DNA of 64,000 nt from Rotaria sp. Silwood1 (Eukaryota; Rotifera; Eurotatoria; Philodinida; Philodinidae). The notes under the pieces were generated by a model. The model was not told where the DNA came from and made no database searches. It saw nothing but the letters and a program-made list of their open reading frames with translations. Positions 21,411-34,116 of this stretch are shown one piece after another. How positions within the stretch are numbered: position 1 is the stretch's first letter; every line of letters begins with the position of its first letter. The position numbers and the translations under genes are program-made. The DNA lies in the NCBI GenBank assembly GCA_905250075.1, contig CAJNOP010000019.1:2085022-2149021 (forward strand). The letters run 5' to 3'.

Positions 21411-24231
21411 TCATGAAAATTTTTTTACACTAACCGAATTACTAATCCATATTAAAAACCTATGTGATTCACTTCGACATGTAAATGAATATGTTTTATT
21501 GTTGAGACGTGTATTTTCTTTTAGCCATTCTTTTGATATTGGTTTAGTTATATCATTAAATTGAAATACACCATTTCCAAGATGATGAAAATCATTAATT
21601 ATTTGACATATTAATCTTATTGAATTAACATGAATAAATAATCGTTCAACACATGGAAATATTCGACTAAGTTCTTTAATTTGTGTACGATTAGTAAATT
21701 TTATTATACATTCAATTTTTAAATAATGAATATTTTCTAACGGAGATAATTCATGAAAATTATTTTGTGAAAGTGTAAGATGATCAATATTTGAATTATG
21801 TTTAAGAATATTACCAAGTATTTTATTTGATATTGTTTGATAAATTATTAAATGACGAAGATGAATAAATTGATTAATATTATATATTGATAAAAGTTTA
21901 TTTTCATCAAATAGGTCCAATCGTTCAAGATTATAAAATCGATTCAAGTTAATTGATGAAATATTTTTACCAATTTTAATTCGTTTAGTTTTTGAATAAA
22001 ACCAACGATTATCAGATGATGTACATAATGGTGATGAAGTAGTTGGAACAATAAATAATTGATCATCAAAACAAGAGATTGTATATACATTATGTGTTGT
22101 TACAACTACATACCATTTTTTAATATCTCGCCAAAAACATGTAGAAAAACTTTCTAAAATTTCATGCATTGCTCGATTATCATCTATAAATGGATCTATA
22201 AATTCAATAATAAAATTAAATTTACGAAGACGAATTATTGTAGAACATGTTTCCCAACGATATCCATCTGCTAGATTATCTGTTGATCCACATATATTCA
22301 ATGTTAAATGTGTTAAATTATGAAAACGAAACAGAAGCCGTTGAATTTCAAAAAATGTTGTTGTTGTTTCACCTATTAATAAAAATATATATATGATGAA
22401 CAAATTCTTTATAGTCCATTCATTCATTGAGCCTAGTGGAGAGAGTCAAAAAAATATTTTAACGAAATGCAGTCCTCATGTGAAGCTAAAAAGCAGGTAT
22501 TTTCTTTGCCTACGATAGAGAATTGTTTCGTTTCTGAACGAAGCTCAGCCGTTCCGTAACTCCACTATTAATACGCATATTGTATGTTGAGGACAGTAGA
22601 TACACATACATAGCTTGCTTCAAGTATATTACAAGATTGGATCATTCCAAAAGCGAAATTAATGTTAAAACTGTTCATAGTTAGCAATGTTTCATGCATT
22701 TTAAAGGGTCAATGTGCTATAAGATATGAGAATGTTGTAAAACTTACATTGGCGTATTCATCTGATAATTTGACTTCTAGATAAAAATGAGATTAAGTAT
22801 GAATATTCTTGCTTTTTACAACTTATCAAACTCTTCTTTCTCAATCAGTCCTTCTCGGAAATTCTACGACTTTCTGAAACATACTTTATTTGTTCGTATG
22901 CATCTATAAAATAGTGAAGATAAAAAAAAACAACATCATTAATATTAGCAACTACGTGTAACTTTCATACAATCGCATATTAGTGATTTTCCTAAGAATC
23001 CACTGGAAAGATGTCTTTTTCAGCCAAAAACTGGAAGGAACTTGAGAATAGGAATCTAGCCAACGTGGATCCTATAGCCAATTCTAATCACCGAATTTCT
23101 GCTTCGAAGTTCTTATCATTGTCTGGAGTTTTCCAGTCGGACTTCATTCACCTGAAATATTTTTTTAAAGCGACAAACACTCATGAGTTCATTATTATTT
23201 AAAAGTATTTAGCTCTTAGGATGATCCAATCTTGATATTAAAGCGCAATAAAGAATATTTTGCTACTTCCTCATTTAAATACCAAATATTCTTATTACAA
23301 TCAATTAGATCTATGTCAAACAAATCTTTTTAGAGCTTTTTTAGTCTTATTGGATCCTATGTAGAGAAAAAAGGTAAGAACTCAAAAATTCTTAATCAGT
23401 CAGTAGAAGTTTCTTATCAAAACTCGAAAAAGAAAAAAGAAAATATGACGCTATATTCAATAATAACACGAACAGATCAAATAGATTCTAAATTTTTAAA
23501 ATTAATTATTTCTCTTTCTTAATAATGAATACATATTTCTTACGATTTAAAGTAAGACTAAGTCGTTCTAAAGATGACCATATATCTAAATCTGACAATA
23601 ATTGTAATTGATGATTTGCTTGAAGACTAATTTTAAGTGAAACAAGTGAAGGTACAATCATTTGTAAACGACGTAATTCCAAAAAATTACAAGTACCAGC
23701 TTGTAATACTTTTAAATTACGTAATGGTAAGGCAACATTATGATCAAATATATCACCATGTGAAACAGAAAGATTTTCAAGAGATTTTAATTGAGTCAAT
23801 ATTTGACCAAGTAATAATGGTTGAGATGATCGACATTCTGTAATTAATGAAGTAAGATATTTAAGTTTAGATAAATCAGATAAAATAGGATTTAAATCTT
23901 CATTAGTTATAGATAGTAATGTAAGAGAACGAAGATTAATAAAATCTCGAAGATTAAATCGATTAAAAAACAGTTGAACTTGACCAGGTGTTTTTAAATC
24001 ATTCGATAGAGTTAATGATATAACTCGTTGTAAATTCAAATGATTACAAATAAAATCGAAACGTATTTTCAAAATTGATTTAAAATTTAATGTATGCCAA
24101 CTGTAATTATCTAACACCGCATTTAAATAAGGACTAACATCAAAAAATGACCATATAACATCACAATTAGACATAAATTGAAAGATCATATAAAGTAATT
24201 CCACTGGTAAACGATCAAAATGTGTCGTCAT
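21411..24231 (-). CDS. F-box / leucine-rich repeat protein (bdelloid family)
   Basis: Model: complement(join(21411..22372, 23544..24231)), 1650 nt, 549 aa. The ATG at 24231 is followed by an F-box (HFDRLPVELLYMIFQFM, residues about 4-45), a substrate-receptor module that normally binds Skp1 in SCF ubiquitin ligases. Irregular leucine-rich repeats fill the rest (for example LINLRSLTLLSI-like units in exon 1 and HYLKIECII, HLTLSQNNF in exon 2). The donor AATC|GTAAGA at 23543 and acceptor ATTAATAG at 22373 join in phase and produce LTLNRETTTTFFEIQRLL, a natural continuation. The intron is 1171 nt, far longer than most here. A GTTAGT near the 3' end could be another donor, so the last residues are less sure. 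Likely cytoplasmic or nuclear; target unknown. Confidence 0.75.
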
Positions 24232-24593
24232 TTTAGAAAACAAAATGTAGAAAAATATTCAATTGAATATGATAAATTTGAAAAACAATTTGCTTTTGAT
24301 AATAAGAACAATAACAAAATAAAAAAGTAATTCTTCGACAATAATATAACAAATATGGTTTAATCTTTACATCATAGATAAGAAATAAATACTATTTCTA
24401 TTTGACCTACTAGAAAAATTGAAATTAATTACCAGAAGGTTTTTTTTTCATCAATATCATATTCAAACAAGAAAAATTTATTAAACGGAAGAAAAAACAC
24501 AAGATTGATTAACAACTCCTTTTTTTTCTTTCGAACAAAAACATATTTAGTCATAATGAAATTTATCTTCGAAAATATTTAAATGTTCATTGT

Positions 24594-25100
24594 CTAATAG
24601 TTTGTGCCACGCCTTTTATTTTGAAATTGTTTTATAATAAAAACGTTTAGTATAAAAAAAACAGTTGCTGGAATATAAACTCCAGGTAAATCCACCCAAA
24701 ACATACTTAAACGTATTCGTCCACTAACAACTTCATGGACATGTACTAACATATGTAATAAATAAAATGCTGTATTCATTGTAAATAAGGGTAGGCGATA
24801 GGAAGAATAAAATGCTGCAAAAATAAGTCCGATACCAAGAAGAAAAAATATACAGCCAATATCACGTATAAAATGAACATTTAATGGGCCGAATTCAGGC
24901 ACACCAGCTGGTAAATTTAAATACCAATGTTCAGGTGCTATTAACATCCATAAAGAGTTCAGGATATTTATCGATGCAATAATTAAACAGATTATTGTCC
25001 ATCGATCATAAACTTTCGATATTGATGACGAATGTTTAGATCTGCGAGTAGGTGTTTCCGATGAACGTAATGATTCAGCACTTAATGAACGTCGATTCAT
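24594..25100 (-). CDS. Four-helix membrane protein of bacterial type
   Basis: Single exon of 168 codons from the ATG at 25100; an in-frame TTG upstream is unlikely as a start. After a Ser/Arg-rich cytosolic head (about 35 residues) there are four hydrophobic segments. The first loop carries APEHWYLNLPAGVPEFGPLN followed by HFIRDIG, and the third/fourth helix region carries HMLVHVHEV and DLPGVYIPA. I associate this pattern (APxxWY, GPxNxHFxRDIG, HxLVHxxD, DLPGVxxPA) with small uncharacterised membrane proteins of Proteobacteria and Actinobacteria, so bacterial origin is suspected. No intron is visible. Function unknown. The membrane topology is supported by hydropathy read by eye. Confidence 0.7.
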   Translation of the reverse strand: MNRRSLSAESLRSSETPTRRSKHSSSISKVYDRWTIICLIIASINILNSLWMLIAPEHWYLNLPAGVPEFGPLNVHFIRDIGCIFFLLGIGLIFAAFYSSYRLPLFTMNTAFYLLHMLVHVHEVVSGRIRLSMFWVDLPGVYIPATVFFILNVFIIKQFQNKRRGTNY

Positions 25101-26732
25101 CTTTTCTGATACACCCAATTAAAGAAAATTTAATGAATTATTTCTTTTCTGTATTAAATAACATGTAAAAATTGCGTAGAAATGAAGAATATTTATATGA
25201 GACAGCCGTTAAGCATATGATAAGAAAATTGACTGTGTGGTGTATCAGAAGACAAACCTTAAACAATATTCATAGATGTCACTTTGATTAAGCAAGACAA
25301 ATATCCTTGAAAAAGAACAAGCCAAGCTCAATTTTAAGAGGCTTCATATTCGAAAAATTTGTTTCCTGAACTTGGGTCATTACTTTGATAAATCTGCAAT
25401 GTATATAAAGTAGAAAAATTAAATGAACTTAAAGCAAGTCAGTTCGAATCAAGTTTATAAACAAAACATTTCAACTATCATCGTTACAAGCATCTTTTTC
25501 CAAAATGATTTACATTCCTGTCCAAGAACACAATATGTCAAAAACCAAATTTTTTTTTGTTTCTTTTGTGCTAATAGTCCTCAAATTAAGATCATAAGTG
25601 TTTGACTATGATTTTTTATCAATATTTATATATTATTGCACATAACATAGTTCATAAATGATAAGTATAAATAAATTACGTTGTTCGTCAAAGATCGAAA
25701 ACGAACTATATTCAAAAACTGAATATGTTGATTTGCTTGTTCATAAAAATGCTTTCAGATATCAATTTCTGATGTTAACATAGAACAAGTTGTTGTGACA
25801 TGGATTACAGGCTAATAAAATAAAAATGAATGTTTTGCTCATTGAATTTAAAAAAAAGAAAACAAATGTGTGTGTTATGATATCGGTTTTTCCCTGTTAG
25901 CAAATTATCATCATTGCTTCTGGTATTTTCACAGTTCTATGAGATTATGAAAACCAGTAATTTTAATAGTATCGGTTTTTGACATTTTATATCGTTTATT
26001 TGAAACTAAAGGAATACCCAATCAACACTGTCAGTGATTTGATTCTATTGTTAACAAACTTGAACTAAAGTCAAGATTTGCTGTCATCTTTTATTTAATG
26101 CATAATCATGAAGTTCGATAGATAAAATTGACAATGCATGATTTTTTTATGCAATATTATTTATAATACAATTATTATTCTTAGTTGTATATAAGAATGT
26201 AATCACATTGAATTATGAAATCTGTATTTCGACTGATTAATAAGGTTGACAGAAATTTAAAAATTGTAGCTTAAAATTAAAATTTCTTGCTCGCTTATAA
26301 ACCAAGTATCGGAGTTTTTGTCGAACTCATAAGTTTAGAGTTATACGTGAACCTATGAATAGTCTGAAAACATGATCTGCACAGTTGTATTAGAAGATTC
26401 AGAAACGATGAATGTTATTCTACTACATTGTAAATTGATTCTATAACGTTGTTTAGCAATTTGACATGTTCTAAATGTCTTTCATAGACTTGTAACAATT
26501 TTCTAGTAATGACCAAATTGATTGTGTGAATAAAAAAAATTCAAAAATATCAAACGTTTCAACTGTCATATTTATTTCTAAATCGAAAGATACATTTTTT
26601 TGTCCATGATGAAGTAGTGATTTAATTTAAAAAAAGCAACAGAAACTTCTCTTATTTGTACTTATTCACATTAAAAAATTAAGTACCAGGTTTAAGCTTT
26701 AAAAAAGGACGACACAAACAGAAAACAATTGA
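25101..26732. other. Intergenic, nothing recognised
   Basis: AT-rich. A plus-strand open frame at 25423-25605 looks like chance. No repeat or exon identified. Confidence 0.4.
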
Positions 26733-26941
26733 TTATAATAATGATATTTTTAATAACATTTTTGGTAGAACTGGATGCTCACGAAAACCTGGAAATGTTT
26801 GTTTTGAATACCATCGAACACAATTGACGATAGTACTCTTCAAACAATAGTTGATCATCAATAAGTAATAATTTTGAATCCAGTGCGTTTGAAAAGATCC
26901 ATTAAGGCTGAACTTTGATGGATTTTTATAGAGATGCTGAT
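26733..26941 (-). CDS. Orphan terminal exon of an unknown protein
   Basis: After a good acceptor (ATATTTTAG, ending 26942) the minus strand stays open for 68 codons to a TAA at 26733. It starts QHLYKNPSKFSLNGS and continues through HWIQNYYLLMINYC and FPGFREHPVLP. The composition (Trp, Tyr, His, Pro rich) is unlike random AT-rich DNA. No upstream exon with a phase-1 donor was found before 27445, so this could be the tail of a gene with distant exons or the last remnant of a lost gene. Family not recognised. Confidence 0.35.
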
Positions 26942-27444
26942 CTAAAATATGAATAAATATTCAATTTGAAATAAATCATAATGAAATTTCTTATGAATTA
27001 ATATAAATAAAAATCGAAGTTTAATTAAAGAATAAATGTTTATTACTATTTTTGTTTTTCGACGAAAAGATCTTTTGCTTTCAGTTTTTCCTTGCCTATG
27101 GAATAAAAACTGATTTTATATAGAAAAAAATTGAATATGGTTCGTGTATCATTGATTTCAAATTGTTTTAGTTCAATTTTCAAAATTATTGAAACATTTC
27201 TATTCTATATAATTGAAAATAAAAAAAAATAAAGAATTCTTGTGCATATAAGAATCTCATGATATTTCTGGTTAAATAGAAAAAGAAAATTTCGATTTCA
27301 TCTTTTCCAAATAGATAATACATAAAAAAAAAAGATCTTTTTCCGATGGCAAAATTTATCTATTTCTATTTATAAATGTATACACAAAATGAGATAATCA
27401 CCGGATAAAAATACAAAAAAGAAAAAGAAACAACAAGCGAAATA

Positions 27445-28568
27445 TTATTTATCATTTATCATTGTACGCGTATTAATTGTTAATTTCTGACGAGATTTTC
27501 GACAATAATCAATGAAATATTTTAGTAAATAAATTATTAAAAGAAATAATATAATACATGCAAGTATACATGGAATTAAGATAAGTAATTTAATACGAAA
27601 TATAAGCCAAAATGATGATGAATCAATTAGAATAGGAGTAGAAGTCGACAATAGACTAGAAGAAAATAAATTTAATCATTTATTCTTGAAATAATAATCT
27701 TCAATGTCTTGTATAAAATAAAAGAGTAGATTGAATTTAATTATGTGCCATCTTCAGTTTTAAACTGATATTCAAGTAATTCTAATTGGTGCATATCTGA
27801 ATCTGATGTGAATCAATCAAAGCAAATTTTTCTTAGAGATGAAATATTCTTCATAGGAAATCTCAATCAACTCTCTCAAAACTAATAAGAACAAAATCAT
27901 TATTTCGTCTAGAATTACTGTTTGTTTTATGCCAAACTCGACATTGGTCACTTATTGTGATCTGAACAAACTCGGGTCACATATCTAGCACATACGTAAG
28001 CAGAATTGATCATTTTTAATAATGTTGAACACGTCGTGTTGAATTAATTTCGAAGATAATTCAACGGTTAGATAGCAACTCTGAAAAAGTTCGAACTAAT
28101 ATCAACGTGCGTATATTACAGACTCCTAGCTTATTATTACAGAGATATTACATTGTACAAAGTTTCAAACTCTAGGTAGACAAACACCTATTTCTGACCA
28201 CCCAAAAAATACCGTAATAACTAACAATTGCAGAAAGCAATCACGGCATTAGCTTTCAAGTTACTATAAGAATGCATTTGAAGCCTTTCTCTCGTAAGCT
28301 CTTCAGCTTTGAAAGTTCCGTATCTGAATTCTTTTCTATTCGACCTAATCGGACCCATCGAGTCAGGATCAACTCGATCTACTCTACATAAGTCTCAACT
28401 TAACATGGTTTTTCTTTTATTCGAATTATCTATTAGCAAAAATTCAATCCACTTTCCATATATTCCATACTAGACATTTCGAAAATGAATTTCAAAATGC
28501 TTTTTAAAAGAATAATTGTTTTTCTAAACTTACGTATCATTACTATTAACGTCAAATTGTGTAGACAT
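27445..28568 (-). CDS. Single-pass membrane microprotein
   Basis: Model: complement(join(27445..27655, 28534..28568)), 246 nt, 81 aa. The first exon (ATG at 28568, MSTQFDVNSND) ends in a strong donor AC|GTAAGT. The second starts after TTCTTCTAG and is in phase. The product has a short outside part, one long hydrophobic helix (LLILIPCILACIILFLLIIY, about residues 45-65) and a basic tail (CRKSRQKL). This predicts a type I/III single-pass membrane protein. An alternative 3' end would splice from the weak donor C|GTACAA near 27470 to an exon at about 27050-27095 (KEKLKAKDLFVEKQK, stop). The intron is 878 nt. No known family; the coherent splice signals are the main support. Confidence 0.5.
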
Positions 28569-28981
28569 ATCTGACAAAAATTTTTTTTAATTACATTTGA
28601 CGATAATATTCAAGAATTTTTTATTAAAACATCATTCGATACTTTGTTTTGCCATACACAAAGTGTTTCACAAACAATTATTTATTTATGTAGCGTTATG
28701 TCACTTCCGATTGGTTATTTCTATGAACTACTGACATCTTAAGCTTAACCTCTATATTTAAAGCATTAATGCATTACGAAAAAATCTTTAATCACATAAT
28801 ATATCACATTAAATTTTATCTTTTAATGAACTTTTTTTTAAAGAATTTTTATATGAATTGAAATAAACAATCGATCCAATATTTATCAAAAAAAATCCAT
28901 TTTTTTCTGTGGGGGTCGACTATATTCACCAGTATCCATTTGCTTTTGAATTCAACCTAAAATCAAGAAGACTTAGTGGAA

Positions 28982-31736
28982 ATGGTTTGTGTTTATTTAT
29001 TTTTTTTGTTTTCATGTGTTTTTTCTTATTTTAATAATTTCTTTTAAGGCCGCCTCGCGACCTCTTGTTACTGTTTACGATGAAAAAGGTCAAACAACAG
29101 GAAAATCAGTTGTATTACCTGCAGTTTTTCGTGCACCAATTCGTACAGATATTGTCAATTTTGTTCATGATCAAATGAGACGTAACAAACGACAAGCACA
29201 TGCTGTTAGTGATAAAGCTGGTACGTTAAAATAATAGAGTTATTCTTCTTTTTCTTCTAATTTTTCTTTTATTTGTTTTATTCAGGTGAACAGACATCAG
29301 CTCAATCATGGGGTACTGGCCGTGCTGTAGCTCGTATTCCACGTGTACGTGGTGGTGGTACACATCGATCTGGTCAAGGTGCTTTTGGTAATATGTGTCG
29401 TGGTGGTCGAATGTATGCACCATTAAAAGTTTGGCGTAAATGGCATAGAAAAATAAATTTAAAACAACGACGTTATGCACTTGTTAGTGCTATTGCTGCT
29501 TCGGGTGTTCCATCACTTGTTTTAGCTAAAGGTTTATTGATATCCTTTTTTTTCTATTTATCAATTATATTTTCTTTTGATTAGGTCATAGTATTGAAAC
29601 CGTACCAGAAATTCCATTGGTTTTAACTGATAAAGTACAAGATTTAAAAAAAACTAAAGAAGCAGTTGCTCTTTTACGTAAAGTTGGAGCTTGGTCCGAT
29701 ATTCTTAAAGTTTATGCATCAAAACATACGCGTGCTGGTAAAGGTAAAATGCGTAATCGTCGAACAGTTATGAAACGTGGCCCAGTTGTTGTCTATGATA
29801 AAGATAATGGTGTTAAAAAAGCTTTTCGTAACATACCCGGTAAATATTTAATTGTATTGTTTTTTTTTTCTATTCCTCTTATCTTGGGAGAACATATTTT
29901 ATGTAAGATGTTGCTCCAAAAACTAAGAGGAAAATTAAAAGAAGAGAATTGTTTACGTCTTCGGAAATATTTCTTTATTTTTATGAAATATTTCTTCTTC
30001 ATTTTGAACGAACAAATTTTAGAAAAAAAAAATTTTTTTTAAAACTCTTGATGGAAATCTGTTCATATTTAAATTCGTCCTATTTAAAAACTTTGCACGC
30101 TTTAAAATAATGAGAAGTATATTCCCATCCCACAGAGTTATTAAGCTCTCTGTAGACATTGATTAGAGTCGAGGATAGGTATACGTCACAAAATAGTCAG
30201 CATGCTATCCGAGACAAAAAACGGTTAGCTATTTGTTCAAGGTCATTCTATGACTAGTAATGCCAAGTTTGAACATAGTATTTATTGAAAGTGTGCCGAA
30301 GAATGTAGCTATTCACGAGAGAGCTATCCGAATATCGTTTTACTGACTTTTCAATTTAGCTTTAGTTACTTATTGAAGAATTAAATAATAGAGTTTTGCC
30401 CACGAACAGATCTGATGGCTCTTGGAATATCCCGGAAATTCCAGCCGAAAAGAGTTTTCTTTATTGGAATATTAAATTTTCAAGTAAATTCGATTTTTGC
30501 GATAAATACCAAAAGCTGAATGGAAAACTCAGTAAAAGGATTACAACTCGACTCCATAGGTATAAACAACTTTCAGGATTTTTCTAATCTTCGCGACACC
30601 TCTTCATCAACGATGACGCCTGACATAATGGAAAATTTTAAAACTTCTATTGCAAAAATATTGTTCAATTTCTCGTTCTAAAAAATTTCTATGAATATTT
30701 TAGGTGTATCATTATTAAGTGTTGAACGTCTTAATTTACTTCGTTTGGCACCAGGTGGTCATGTTGGTCGATTTGTTATTTGGACTGAATCAGCATTCAA
30801 AAAACTCGATGCTCTTTATGGTACATGGAGCAAAAAATCTCAACTCAAGGCTGATTTCAAGTAAGATGATTAATATATTCTTATTTTTTTTTAATGCCTC
30901 ATCGATCCGCATTTGAGAGTTTTGTTTATTCATAGAACATAATTCTCAAAAATCTATATTTAAATGAGGCAATAGAAAAAAGTATCTACATTCCCGGAAT
31001 ATATCACACTATAAATGTGAATATTTTTCTATAATGTTTAGAAACAAATAAAACTATAAAAATTTTAGCATTTCGATCTACGGTTTGTTGTTTTTTTTCA
31101 TAACTCATACCGACAAAAGAAGATGCAATATGAATAGAAGAAGACACACTTGGCTGAATTTTCTTTTTCATATTATTCATCAAATATACTTCTTCAACAT
31201 TTTGTTTTGTTTTTTAGTCTTCCACAACCAATAATGACAAATAGTGACTTAGGACGATTACTTAAAGCATTCGAAATTCAAAGTGTACTTCGTGCACCAA
31301 TGTATGTATAAACATTTAAGTTTTATTTTAAATTATGTATATATAATTTGTTTTGTTTCATTATATTAGTAAACGTCAAGCACGTCGTAAAGTTAAGAAA
31401 AATCCATTGAAGAATATTGGTTTAATGTCACGACTTAATCCATATGCAGGTGTACAAAAACGTCAAACACTTTTAACACAACTTAAAGGACGACGAACCG
31501 GTACAACAGCTGAAACAAAGGTAAAACAAACATGAAAAGATTTTACATTTATGAATTTTGGTTTTTATTTTCAGGCTGCAGCTCGTAAAGCACGTACACA
31601 TGCATCATTAAAAGCAAAACAATTATCAGGTGTTAATGTAGTCAAAACAACAAAAACAGAAAAGGTTGGAAATGCTACAAAAACTACAACAACCACAACG
31701 AAAACAAAAACAACTGTAGCAACAAAATCTTCGTAA
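28982..31736 (+). CDS. RPL4: Ribosomal protein L4 (uL4), large subunit
   Basis: Model: join(28982..28984, 29049..29220, 29286..29531, 29585..29839, 30704..30860, 31218..31301, 31370..31520, 31575..31736), 1230 nt, 409 aa, near the usual eukaryotic length of about 420. The product is a core protein of the 60S subunit lining the exit tunnel. Recognition is unambiguous: [11 protein letters not shown] at the start, [20 protein letters not shown] (tunnel loop), [58 protein letters not shown], and a Lys/Thr-rich tail. Exon 1 is only the ATG, so the 5' UTR is followed by an intron directly after the start codon. All junctions are GT-AG and in phase. Intron 4 (864 nt) and intron 5 (357 nt) are long compared with the others (53-68 nt). 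AATAAA-like signals lie near 31876-31893. Confidence 0.95.
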
Positions 31737-34116
31737 ACAATCAACGAGTATTACTCGTTTAGTTTCCGTTTTGTTCTTTGTTTTTTTTTTGGAACATCAT
31801 CTATATATTTGATGAGCTTGTTGTTATTTTTTACCGTGAAAAAAAAAGAAAAAAAACAACAAGAAGAAAAAAATTAATAAATAAGAAGAAATAAAAACTA
31901 ATCAAGTAAAAAAAACAAAGAATGAACTTTTTTATTATGTACTTGTTATTCATTTGTTACAAAAAAAGAAATCTTTATATTAAAGCTCGAATTGAATTTA
32001 AATTACTATCAACAAGCAATGTCTATTTAGATTTTTTGCATATGAATGCTAATAAATATTTTCAAGATCATAAGGAACATAGTTTTTCTTGACTAATCAA
32101 CAATTGATACAATGCATCTTATGCATCAAAGTGGTCATACTTTTCATATCGTTTAATAAACAATATAACTTGAATTTTTTCTTCTCTGTCTACTACAGAA
32201 AGTATTGCTAACTATGAAATGTCCTTGGAATTTATAGTATGACTACAAAGAGATTCCTGCTATACGGTGCAAATAGTAAGGATTAGCTCACTTGAGCTTC
32301 TTCTACATCACGACCTATGGTTTCTATAAGACTAAGAAGAGACTAAACATATTTGAGTCAATGGTATACTGATGAAAAGATTTGGCATTTTATTGAACAC
32401 TTTACTGTGAGTCTTGTAACTATCACATTTAACTATAGTCTGAGTTTCAGATATAAATGTTGTCATTTTGATATTTTACGAAATTTCCTGCTTCATGTAA
32501 AAGCCGGCTAGAATTACTATTATTATTTGTCGAGAAATAGAAATTCTTTCACAACTTCATTGTTATCAAATCAAACGAAACAATATGCACGATGTTTTTT
32601 GCTCTGACGTTCATATCCATTGGGAAATTTATAAACGTGAATATGTGTGTATGAAAACTATTGCAGAAAACGCATTACTTTGGCGTTTATGAATGAACCG
32701 ACGGCCACTGCTCGTTTCTTCGAGGATTTATTATACCTCTGTTGAGAGTTTTTCAACAGCTTAAAAAGAAAATTCTTATTTCTGTATTCTCGAGTATTTA
32801 TGAACGGCTTAATACAATTTCGAGTATACGCGACATGTTTCGTATCATCATTCTTCAATCAATGTAAAACACTACTTGATTTCGATGGTAAATTTGCTAA
32901 TGTATTACGTATATGAAAAAATTTTCTTGAATTTCATGATTTCTAAATACGGGATGTAAGTATAGAAAGACCGAAACTCAAACTCTTTCAAGAGTTAGTT
33001 CATGAGGTTTCATGTATGAAGTTGAAGTTTTGAGAGCTTCAGGAGTTTACAACTCATGAAATCCAGCTACTGTGTGGTGGTTTTAGAAAGAATACTTTGA
33101 ATAAATAATACTAGTGCTAAGTAACTGGCGACATCAATGAAAATAGTCAATATAGGCTAAGAATTATTCTTAGTTTTTCAAGAAGATCGCATATTTAGTG
33201 TATCTATAAAAAGTGCAGATGTCCAAAGACATCTATTCTCAATTGTACGTTGTATTTTCATCTGTCATGTATCGCTCTTCATGAACACGGATATTCATCC
33301 TTCCTTTGATTTTTACTTATAAAAGATGTTTTACAATTCAATATCAACATAATCAAGGATAACTTTTGAGTGCTTATAAAAACTACGAACATTCATGGTT
33401 ACCTTTGTTTTATTCTTAAAAGATAAGGATACTTACCTTGATATTTAATCGTAAAGCATTTGTTATAAGTAAAAATCAAAGTAATCAAGAATATCCGTGT
33501 AACATTCCTTTTCAATGCTGTCTTCTCTCTTTGAGCTTTCACCATATTCATATGTGCCTATCATCGTCAAATACATCCGTATATTTAAGGATTGATTTCA
33601 ATAGAGTTTTCTACATTTAAATTTGAAATTTCATCTCAATTTGATAATTTTTAAATATCTCATGAAATCAAAATAAAGTTTGATTGATTCATATAACTAC
33701 TATTCAACTTAGAATGTAGTCTATTCGAATCGATCTAACATAGAAGCAAAAAAATATAAGATTATTTTTAAAAATCTTATCAATGCATGAAATAAATTGA
33801 TTTTTTTTGCATTGACTCATGTAAATACTCTTTTGCGTCCGTTTTCTTTCCTCACCAAGTAAAAGAAAGAGAGATTGAATGTAAATTCATTTTTATTCTT
33901 ATTCTGCAGCTACGTGCGTTGGTAAGGTAGGCGATAAAATAATATTATGTCCAACAAATGAATGGCACATTTTTCTGTTCGTTTTTCATTCAAACTATGA
34001 TCAAGACTTATGGAAGAAAAAGAAAACATACACATGTAAAAAAAAAAAAAGTTGGAGTGCTTATATAACTGATCACAGAAATATTCATAATTGTATGATA
34101 TTGTAAGCAAAGAAAT
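31737..34116. other. Intergenic between RPL4 and the ART-TPR gene
   Basis: The 3' UTR of RPL4 with poly(A)-signal-like AATAAA sits near 31876-31893. The rest is AT-rich without recognisable exon or repeat. The promoter of the ART-TPR gene should be just left of 34117. Confidence 0.5.

Noticed and set aside
21411-24231. Two separate genes, an F-box gene and an LRR gene
   Set aside because: Donor and acceptor join in phase and the joined sequence reads as one family protein; total length is divisible by three.
29793-30042. Open frames running from RPL4 exon 4 into intron 4, and antisense frames there
   Set aside because: Sequence after 29839 does not match uL4 and the correct exon resumes at 30704; these are read-through or antisense shadows.
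32658-32858. Minus-strand 66-codon frame right of RPL4
   Set aside because: No splice context, no family resemblance, in AT-rich intergenic DNA.
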